Of a DNA stretch of 64,000 nt, positions 56,758 through 64,000 are shown piece by piece. The translations under genes were made by a program, and so were the position numbers. Where the stretch lies: contig JAEORX010000001.1 in NCBI GenBank assembly GCA_016840685.1, positions 80,945 through 144,944 on the forward strand, in the 5' to 3' direction. The notes under the pieces were generated by a model. The model saw only the letters and a list, made by a program, of their open reading frames with translations, ran no database searches and had not been told where the DNA came from. The stretch comes from Candidatus Thorarchaeota archaeon. GTDB lineage: Archaea > Asgardarchaeota > Thorarchaeia > Thorarchaeales > Thorarchaeaceae. Each line of letters opens with the position of its first letter. Positions within the stretch are counted from its first letter, which is position 1.

Positions 56758-58815
56758 TTGTTATCACTGGTTGCAGACGACAGAAGACGAGGACTTCACA
56801 TGGAATCACTGATACACAATGGCATTCTTGTTATTGAATCGCCTTCATCACGGGGACTCCATATTACAGCGAGGGGCAAAGAGATCACACTCTCGCAGCT
56901 TCAGGAAGAGATGGCTGTAGCATGGGTCAAAAAACTTGGTACTCCATACGTTGAAGACCCTGTCTTTGCAGAGAACTTCATGACTGATTTCAGTCGAGCA
57001 CTAGGAATAGATCCAGTTCTCAAGGTGGATGAGGTTGACTTCGGTGAAGTCATCAATGTGGTAGAGGAAGAGCGTGCAACTAAAGAAAATATGACCTCTG
57101 AGGAAAAGAAGGCTGCACGTGAAGAACGAAAGATGATCAGAGAGCAACTCAAGGAACAGTACGGACACGCCCTCGTCGATGGCGTGAGGATGGAGCTTGG
57201 CAACTATCAGACTGAACCATCAGGCATTTTCATGGGGCGAGGTGACCATCCAATGAGGGGTCGCTGGAAACAAGGTGCTACCAAGCAGGACATCACCCTC
57301 AACATAAGCCCTGAGGGTGCGACTCAGCTTAATGGTGAATGGGGTGAAATTGTATGGGCTCCTGACACAATGTGGATTGCCAAGTGGACTGATGAACTGA
57401 CAGGTAAGGTGAAGTACATCTGGCTACATGACAGCACTCCTATCAAACAAGAGAGAGAGGCTGCTAAGTTCGACAAAGCCCTAAGGGTGGAGCGGAGGAT
57501 TGATGAAATCCGTGCTCATATCATGACGGGTCTGCATTCAGACGACTCAAAGAGAAGAATGGTGGCGGCTGCCTGTTATTTAATAGATAATCTAAGTCTG
57601 AGAGTTGGAGACGAGAAGGACCCTGAGGAAGCTGATACTGTTGGAGCTACGACCCTCAGAGCTGAGCATTTGACATTCAGGGAGTCTTCTGTCGTCTTTG
57701 ATTTTCTAGGAAAAGACAGCGTTCGGTGGCATAAGGAGCTGGAGTTGCCTCCAGATGTTTATACTGAATTAAAGGAACTCCATGACATAGCACTTGAACG
57801 AGTTGAATCTTTCAATAGTAGAGCGAGAAAAAAGACACGTGGAGACCCCAAGAAGATTGCCCAGATATTTCCATCCATCAATAGCACACATGTGAACAGA
57901 TACCTAAGTGAGGTATATCCGGAACTGACAGCAAAGGTGTTCCGAACCTATCACGCCTCAGTGACAATGCGTGAAGAACTCAAGACCAGCAAGGTAAGGA
58001 GTATAGACCAAGAGTTCATCAAAAAGGAGGCCTTCAAGCGAGCCAATCTTGAGGTAGCTCGTGTGATGAACCATACAAAACAAGCTCCAGCGGGATGGAA
58101 CCGTACTGCTGGTAGATACAGGGAGCGCATCAAGAAGGCAGAAACAAGAGTTGTAAAAGCTAAATCACAACTTTTAGAGAAACAGAAACGTCTACGAAAG
58201 ATCAAGAAGAAGGAAGATGAAGCTAGAAAGACCAAACAAGTGCGAGTTTCAAAGCAGAAGGAGTTAACCGAGAGATACATGGCCTCAGTTCGGTTATGGC
58301 GAGAGAAGCGGGACAAAGCCAAGGCAACTTGGGATAATGCCCGAGCTCAGAAGAGTCGTACCAGGACAAGCAAACGAAAAGGGAAGACCACCAAAAAGCA
58401 CAGACTAGAGGAGGCTCAAGAACGTATTGACCGTTCACAGGAACGTCTAGAGAAGGCAGAGGCTGGTCTCACAGGTGCTCGAGAGCGATACCAGAAGAGC
58501 AAGGCATCTCTAGAAAAACAACAGCAGTCACTTTCAGATTGGAAGAGCAAGTCTGCAAAACGGTTGGCTACTGCGGAGAGAGCTGTTGAAACTGCAAAGG
58601 AAAAGGTGAGAAGAGCGGAGCTTGCCAAGAGGAAGATTGAGATCGACTTCGCTCTTGCAGAGGACACTCGAACTTGGAATCTAGGCACCTCACTCAAATC
58701 GTATGTTCACCCAAGAATTGTCTACAAGTGGTGCGAAAAGGTGGATTATGACTGGAGAAAGGTCTACACTAAGACACTTCAGAGAAAATTTGAGGGTTGG
58801 ATTGACAAGAAATGA
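56758..58815 (+). CDS. top1: eukaryotic-type DNA topoisomerase IB with long coiled-coil linker
   Basis: N-core GEWGEIVWAPDTMWIAKWTDELTGKVKYIWLHD; catalytic YLIDNLSLRVGDEK; C-terminal NLGTSLKSYVHPRIVYKWCEKVDYDWRKVYTKTLQRKFEGWID. Confidence 0.94.
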   Translation: MLSLVADDRRRGLHMESLIHNGILVIESPSSRGLHITARGKEITLSQLQEEMAVAWVKKLGTPYVEDPVFAENFMTDFSRALGIDPVLKVDEVDFGEVINVVEEERATKENMTSEEKKAAREERKMIREQLKEQYGHALVDGVRMELGNYQTEPSGIFMGRGDHPMRGRWKQGATKQDITLNISPEGATQLNGEWGEIVWAPDTMWIAKWTDELTGKVKYIWLHDSTPIKQEREAAKFDKALRVERRIDEIRAHIMTGLHSDDSKRRMVAAACYLIDNLSLRVGDEKDPEEADTVGATTLRAEHLTFRESSVVFDFLGKDSVRWHKELELPPDVYTELKELHDIALERVESFNSRARKKTRGDPKKIAQIFPSINSTHVNRYLSEVYPELTAKVFRTYHASVTMREELKTSKVRSIDQEFIKKEAFKRANLEVARVMNHTKQAPAGWNRTAGRYRERIKKAETRVVKAKSQLLEKQKRLRKIKKKEDEARKTKQVRVSKQKELTERYMASVRLWREKRDKAKATWDNARAQKSRTRTSKRKGKTTKKHRLEEAQERIDRSQERLEKAEAGLTGARERYQKSKASLEKQQQSLSDWKSKSAKRLATAERAVETAKEKVRRAELAKRKIEIDFALAEDTRTWNLGTSLKSYVHPRIVYKWCEKVDYDWRKVYTKTLQRKFEGWIDKK

Positions 58816-58820
58816 CGGGT

Positions 58821-59234
58821 CTATGATGAGAGAAATCGTTCTCTAATTCTTCTCTCAATCTCATCACGAGTCTCTCTGAAGGTGAAAAGAATCTCATCAT
58901 GGGTGCCCTGAAAGGCTGCTGGGTCTTCAAGAGACCAGTGTTCCATCTGCTTCGCACCTGGAAAGAAGGGGCATGTCTGTCTTGCGCCATCACAGACAGT
59001 AACAACAAGGTCGAACTCATCCTTCACGAATTGACCGACTAGCTTTGGATAGAGTCCATCTGTTGGAACGCCCCGCTCTTTCAGGACCTCCAAGGCAAAT
59101 GGATTGACCTCCGACTGTGGTTTCGTACCCGCACTATATACAATAAACTCTTCTCCACCAAGGTGTCTAAGGAGAGCTTCGCCCATCTGACTCCTGGCAG
59201 AGTTGCCTGTGCAGAGAAAGAGAACTCTTTGCAT
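58821..59234 (-). CDS. arsC: ArsC-type arsenate reductase / low-MW phosphotyrosine phosphatase family
   Basis: VLFLCTGNSARSQMGEALLRHL; VVTVCDGARQTCPFFPG; start placed at MQRVLFLC. Confidence 0.93.
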   Translation of the reverse strand: MQRVLFLCTGNSARSQMGEALLRHLGGEEFIVYSAGTKPQSEVNPFALEVLKERGVPTDGLYPKLVGQFVKDEFDLVVTVCDGARQTCPFFPGAKQMEHWSLEDPAAFQGTHDEILFTFRETRDEIERRIRERFLSS

Positions 59235-59332
59235 ATCTAGCCTCACTAGATGTGGCTTTTCAAGGGTATGCATATGATAGCTACACAGTAGATAGGCTTT
59301 CCCCAGAATCCAATCAACGATGCATAATCACT

Positions 59333-60163
59333 CTACTTTGGAGGTTTGAACTTCGCTGCCATTGACTCGATTGACTCACCAATAACATTGGGATGAATTG
59401 TACCTAGGTCATAATCATAGGCATTCATGATGTGATGAATCTGTTGAGGCTCAAAGCTCATTATCCGTGCCATGGTTGAGTCCACAGACACAGCTCCATG
59501 ACCTAGGATGAAGGCATCCAGTCTTCTTGTCTTCGGGCCGTTCCATCCTTCAACACCCACCCTTGCATCAATTATGCTAAGGTTCGGTCTGATGATTCTA
59601 GCCAGATCTACTATTACATCATCGATCTTTGAGTGATAGAAGGCTTGATCTTTTCTTGGGAGGATGCCGAAGAGATTCTTCAACGCTCCAGTGATAAATG
59701 AGAGATAGTGTGTCTTGGGGATGGCTACAGAGATGAAGTAGCCAGCTTTGAGTACTATCTCTGGCAGCTTTGGACACTCGAAATAGTCACCGATGAATTG
59801 CAGCTCCATCAGTGGTGCCCTACTCAAGTCCACTGTGTTGACATCGAACCCCGCCCGCCGCTCTTCCTCACACAGCTCTGTGTACCCAAACTTCTTGAAT
59901 GCCTCTTCTGCATCTTTACTCTGACTATCAGATTCGATGATTCTGATAGAGAGTTTCTCATCTGTCTTTAACAGCAGTTCAATCAGAGCCCTTACTGTTT
60001 CGACGCGAGTAACTGAGTATCCTGTACCATCTGATATTGTACAGATATTGGGCTTGACCACAACAGGTGACTCTAGAGCACCAAAACCTCCAATATGTGC
60101 TAGTCCTTCCTCAAGGGCTTTATTGATGCTGTCCTTGTATTTGATAAGAGCAACTGAGCTCAC
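59333..60163 (-). CDS. DUF362-domain protein
   Basis: PVVVKPNICTI; VAIPKTHYLSFITGALKNLFGILPRKDQAFYH. Confidence 0.85.
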   Translation of the reverse strand: MSSVALIKYKDSINKALEEGLAHIGGFGALESPVVVKPNICTISDGTGYSVTRVETVRALIELLLKTDEKLSIRIIESDSQSKDAEEAFKKFGYTELCEEERRAGFDVNTVDLSRAPLMELQFIGDYFECPKLPEIVLKAGYFISVAIPKTHYLSFITGALKNLFGILPRKDQAFYHSKIDDVIVDLARIIRPNLSIIDARVGVEGWNGPKTRRLDAFILGHGAVSVDSTMARIMSFEPQQIHHIMNAYDYDLGTIHPNVIGESIESMAAKFKPPK

Positions 60164-60210
60164 ATCTGATGACCTCTCTGCTCGGACTTGTTAATCAATC
60201 TAAAAACTGT

Positions 60211-60777
60211 TCATGAAATGACCTTGATACCTAACCGTTCACCTAGGATGAATGCTTCCTCCAGCTTCTCCTTGTTTGAAGATACATGGAAGTCCTCTGG
60301 CCCCTCCTCGTTCTTTGAGCAGTATAGCAGTGAGCTGAACTTGAATTTGAAATAGTCCTGTACTCGTTCGAAGAAGCCGATAGTTGATTGGTAGTGATGG
60401 CGATATGTTAGGATAGCGACAAACTCCTTGTTGACCCAATATTTCTCAGGATCCATGGCAAGAGCCTCCATCCTGTCCAGTGTCGTCTTCATCTGGGCTG
60501 TCATGTAGCCCCAGTACATGGGGGTCGCCCAGACCACTATGTCCGCATCAGCAAAGACCGAATAGATCTGCTGCATGTCATCATCAATTGCACATTTGTG
60601 ATTCTCTGATGTTGCACAAGACTCACAGCCTTGGCAGGGGCGAATATTCATGTCATTCAGGATGAAATCGAATAGCTCAATGTCATCCGCAGTCTTCAAT
60701 CCTTGAATAAAGTGGTCTGCTAGTGTGTCAGAGTTGCCACCTCTTCTTGGACTTCCACGGAGTACAATAGCTCTCAT
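60211..60777 (-). CDS. NAD(P)H-dependent FMN reductase / flavodoxin-like iron-sulfur flavoprotein family
   Basis: MRAIVLRGSPRRGGNSDTLADHFIQGL; CQGCESCATSENHKCAIDDDM; ATPMYWGYMTAQMKTTLDRM. Confidence 0.92.
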   Translation of the reverse strand: MRAIVLRGSPRRGGNSDTLADHFIQGLKTADDIELFDFILNDMNIRPCQGCESCATSENHKCAIDDDMQQIYSVFADADIVVWATPMYWGYMTAQMKTTLDRMEALAMDPEKYWVNKEFVAILTYRHHYQSTIGFFERVQDYFKFKFSSLLYCSKNEEGPEDFHVSSNKEKLEEAFILGERLGIKVIS

Positions 60778-60845
60778 TGCATAGCACACTCTAGAGAGAT
60801 TGTGCTGGCAAATCATTGTAAATAAACTACTCATCATAGCAGGAG

Positions 60846-61691
60846 TTAGACTTTCATCCCACGTCTTAAGGTCTGAATCTCCCCCGCTTTGTATTGCATA
60901 ATGAATCTGATACTAATCGCTAGTGCTAAGACAATCGCACCCATTGCACTCACTAATGCAATCTCAGGCTGAGGCGCATTAATTGGATCAATTCTCTCAA
61001 TGAACACTCCAATAACCGCCCACAGCCCGACTCCTGTAAAGACATAATCATTTCTTGTGACAAGTACGGAGAGGTAAATAACAAGAACCACCGCCAGTAT
61101 CAATATACTCCATCCTGTTTCTCCAATTGGTGATGGATTAAAGCCTATGGCGACAAATCCGGTCGTCGTATTTACAACTGTTGCCACAGTGACCCAGCCT
61201 GCAAGCATACTCCATGCCACTGTCAGAAAAAGATGTTCTCTCAGACTTCTCTCCCGTTTATTTATTCCAAGTCTAAAATAGGCAGCGAGTGAGGTCAGCA
61301 GATATGCATACATGGCAGCAATTGCAGGCCATACATATCCAGAAGCCCAAAGTATGTACCAGATGGTTGTCGATATCCATGATAACATGAAAAAGACACT
61401 GACTTCATGAACATAGGGCATGTCAATCTTGGTTTCTGGTGACTTGAAGAGGTCTCGTGCTTGGTAGAAATAAAAGAGCCCCTGGAAGATGAAGATCGGA
61501 CCCCATATTGCGAATGTGATTGGTGCAGGATTGATTAGGTTGGGGTATGAGCTGCTGCTAAATACTGTGCTAAAGTCCAGGTTTGAGAGTCCGATGACTA
61601 CGAAACATACTATTGGAACAATCACATTTCCAAGCTGTAGTAATAATTTTCTTCTAGACAGGTCCATCTTCAAATCATCTCGAAGAAACAA
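60846..61691 (-). CDS. TspO/MBR-related (tryptophan-rich sensory protein-like) membrane protein
   Basis: PNLINPAPITFAIWGPIFIFQGLFYFYQA; polytopic. Confidence 0.65.
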   Translation of the reverse strand: MFLRDDLKMDLSRRKLLLQLGNVIVPIVCFVVIGLSNLDFSTVFSSSSYPNLINPAPITFAIWGPIFIFQGLFYFYQARDLFKSPETKIDMPYVHEVSVFFMLSWISTTIWYILWASGYVWPAIAAMYAYLLTSLAAYFRLGINKRERSLREHLFLTVAWSMLAGWVTVATVVNTTTGFVAIGFNPSPIGETGWSILILAVVLVIYLSVLVTRNDYVFTGVGLWAVIGVFIERIDPINAPQPEIALVSAMGAIVLALAISIRFIMQYKAGEIQTLRRGMKV

Positions 61692-61719
61692 TATTCTATT
61701 TTCCTAATATAGGATTACA

Positions 61720-62745
61720 TTGAAATCAATCAAGTACACAAATCGAGTTGGCTTGTACAGAACGCCTTTTCAATGCTACTGGAAAAAGAAAAGTTGGCTG
61801 AATTTGACAGATAGTTGGAAGTACCAGGGTCCCATCTTTGATGCACACACGCATATTGGAGAACCTGAAACCATTGATATGATGCTCAAAATCGAGGATG
61901 AGTCTGGAGTAACAGCACAGATTGGAATAGTGCACTCACGGGAAGGGTTCGAATATGCCAAGGATAAGTACCCAGAGCGTTTTGTATTTGCCAAGTATCT
62001 GTCACTGAGAGATATTGCGCATTACAATGTTGATCCAGTCATAGAGGATATCTCGAAGACAAAAGATGAGGGATATTCGCTGACAAAGACGTGGTTTGGT
62101 CCCCGCTGGCGCGACTACATCGAAGATGTACCAAGCGATTTTAGAATCGACAGTCCCAAACTCAATCCAGTCTTTCAGGCTCTGGAAGACAATGACCTTC
62201 CATTGATAATCCATGTCGCAGACCCAGACACATATTTCCAGCTCCATTATCAGGATGTGTCAAAGTATGGAACGAAGGATGAAAACCTGAACCAACTCGA
62301 ACCTGTGCTCGAAAGACATCCTAAGGTGCTCTTTCAAATTCCTCACTTTGGAGGTCAACCTGAGATATATCGACTCCCAAATCTTTCTCGCTGGTTAGAT
62401 CGATTTCCAAATGTCATTCTTGACACTGCATCCTCGCGATGGATGGCTAGGGAACTAAGCAAGGATGTACGGAAAGCAAGTTCGTTCATGAAGAAGTATT
62501 CTGATAGGATTCTCTTCGGAACAGACCTTTCGGCACATCGCGGTAATTCTGAGTACTTCGGTGCAAGATACCTCGCACAGAGATTATTATGGGAAACAAC
62601 TGTCCAAAACGACCCTCTTCCATTTGAAGATGTTGACACAAAGGACTTAGGTGGGACCTTCATCAATGGGCTTGATTTGCCTCTCTCGGTCCTTCGAAAA
62701 CTTTACTGGAAGAATGCCATCAGAGTCTACAAAAAGCCTAGATAG
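61720..62745 (+). CDS. amidohydrolase-superfamily protein
   Basis: PIFDAHTHIGEPE; LPLIIHVADP; ILFGTDLSAHRG. Confidence 0.88.
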   Translation: MKSIKYTNRVGLYRTPFQCYWKKKSWLNLTDSWKYQGPIFDAHTHIGEPETIDMMLKIEDESGVTAQIGIVHSREGFEYAKDKYPERFVFAKYLSLRDIAHYNVDPVIEDISKTKDEGYSLTKTWFGPRWRDYIEDVPSDFRIDSPKLNPVFQALEDNDLPLIIHVADPDTYFQLHYQDVSKYGTKDENLNQLEPVLERHPKVLFQIPHFGGQPEIYRLPNLSRWLDRFPNVILDTASSRWMARELSKDVRKASSFMKKYSDRILFGTDLSAHRGNSEYFGARYLAQRLLWETTVQNDPLPFEDVDTKDLGGTFINGLDLPLSVLRKLYWKNAIRVYKKPR

Positions 62746-62819
62746 AGAAATCTGATGTTAAGTTGCCTACGTCTAGGATTATTTATTTTCTCTATAATGG
62801 TTGACACTAGTGGTCAGAT

Positions 62820-63758
62820 ATGAAGATAGTCAGAACATCATTCCGATTTGATAGAGATCTTGATGATGTACGTATGTTTCTTCTAGACATCTTCAATCGT
62901 ACAGGTATGCTCCATTACCTTATTCCAATCAAAGTTGAAAACCAGAAATTTGGTCCATGTGGTCCGGACTATTCTCTCGAGGATGATGAAACAATCAAAA
63001 TCTGGAGAGATTCGAACAAGAACAATGATGAGATTATAGCTGTTTCTCATCGCGGTTCGGCGGGGAACTACCATATTGAGATACATCCCGACTTCAAACA
63101 GTATGAAAAGGAACTCTTCCAAGAGATAGAGAAGCTAGAGAAAGAAATCGAGGGCAAAGGGAAGTCTCGAATGTACACCTACACAGTTGGACCTGATTCC
63201 ATGAGACCTGTGGTTCTGGCTGAATTGGGCTATGAAAATTATGGTCTTCACGAATACAACTATGAGTTCCCTCCGGATAGTGCAATCACTGACAATCCAA
63301 TACCCGAGGGATACAGGATTCGGAGTCTAAGGGGAGAAGAGGACTATGCCTCGATTATCGAGGTAATCGGAACCGTCTATGACCACTGTCGTGAGAATAT
63401 GACTATCGAGAAGATGAGATTTATGGCAAAAGCAGACTTCTATCACCACGACCTGACTCTTGTCGTTACTGATGATGCAGACAAATTTGTCGGATTTTGT
63501 ATGTATCGATTTGATCCATCGACAAGTATAGCTGAAATGGAGATACTTGGGGTCCGTCCTGATTTTGAAAACCTTGGACTAGAAGAAGCTTTACTCTCAG
63601 AGGGCTTGAAACGTGTTATGAAACATAGTCCCAATCTGGTCTGTGCTGTCGAGATTGATGTATCAGACCAACTGAATAAGATGCTTGAATCTGCAGGATT
63701 TGCTCGACGCATTACGGTGAACCAGTGGGGGAAAATAATTGAGGGTAAGGATATTTAA
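62820..63758 (+). CDS. GNAT-family acetyltransferase
   Basis: C-terminal GNAT-like region FVGFCMYRFDPSTSIAEMEILGVRPDFENLGLEEALLSEGL. Confidence 0.78.
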   Translation: MKIVRTSFRFDRDLDDVRMFLLDIFNRTGMLHYLIPIKVENQKFGPCGPDYSLEDDETIKIWRDSNKNNDEIIAVSHRGSAGNYHIEIHPDFKQYEKELFQEIEKLEKEIEGKGKSRMYTYTVGPDSMRPVVLAELGYENYGLHEYNYEFPPDSAITDNPIPEGYRIRSLRGEEDYASIIEVIGTVYDHCRENMTIEKMRFMAKADFYHHDLTLVVTDDADKFVGFCMYRFDPSTSIAEMEILGVRPDFENLGLEEALLSEGLKRVMKHSPNLVCAVEIDVSDQLNKMLESAGFARRITVNQWGKIIEGKDI

Positions 63759-63772
63759 TTGATAAATGAGAG

Positions 63773-63851
63773 TGGTGCGCTCGCCGGGATTCGAGTCCAG
63801 AATTAAGACATAGAACTTACCTTGATATATCCGCTGTAACTCATAATGCGC
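63773..63851 (-). other. degenerate tRNA-like sequence (intact 3' T-loop/acceptor half plus CCA, poor 5' half)
   Basis: Reverse strand ...GGACUCGAAUCCCGGCGAGCGCACCA; only four acceptor pairs with GCGCAUU 76 nt upstream; no convincing D or anticodon arm. Confidence 0.45.
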
Positions 63852-64000
63852 CTTGAAAATCTCGTCATTACTTGGGGATCAGAGTCCTTGAAGTCCTTTA
63901 AGCATCGACCCACTTTGTCATTCCTTGAGGTTTGTTTTGGATTCCATTTCAGTTTCAGAAGAAAGGTCACCCTGTCACCTACATTAAGACGCCATCTGAG

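Noticed and set aside
1-64000. CRISPR array, transposase, integrase or toxin-antitoxin module
   Set aside because: No regularly spaced direct repeats seen on reading, and no ORF with recognisable transposase, integrase, Cas or toxin motifs

Overview
The window is archaeal chromosome, almost entirely protein-coding and information-processing rich. Gene content supports Archaea: Hef-type helicase, CDC48, FEN1, RPA-like protein, aIF2beta, aIF1A, aIF6, RIO1, Topo VI A/B, P0/P1/L1/L11, Spt5, SecE, FtsY, prefoldin, L31e, L39e, S19e, LX, PDCD5, Rpp21, Nep1. Eukaryotic-type topoisomerase IB together with FtsZ and Topo VI suggests an Asgard-like lineage, but this is inference only. I see no CRISPR array, transposon, prophage or classical defence island. 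The most unusual signals are: (1) three tRNA genes with insertions in three different arms, including a tRNA-Thr(CGU) with a textbook bulge-helix-bulge intron in the T arm; (2) an Spt5/NusG protein with a zinc finger inserted in the NGN domain; (3) an apparently unannotated structured RNA locus at about 32.94-33.12 kb with a predicted pseudoknot, a nested hairpin and an upstream TATA-like box; (4) a secreted membrane-anchored protein whose DOMON domain appears split by an FKBP-like domain; (5) tandem palindromic operators upstream of a membrane protein/winged-helix regulator pair; (6) a DeoC aldolase with a C-terminal two-CxxC extension next to an aldehyde:ferredoxin oxidoreductase; (7) a GNAT gene interrupted by one in-frame TGA; (8) a PAPS-reductase-family gene whose zinc-ribbon N-terminus lies upstream of any canonical start codon. 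All calls come from reading the sequence and the supplied ORF translations; no searches were run.
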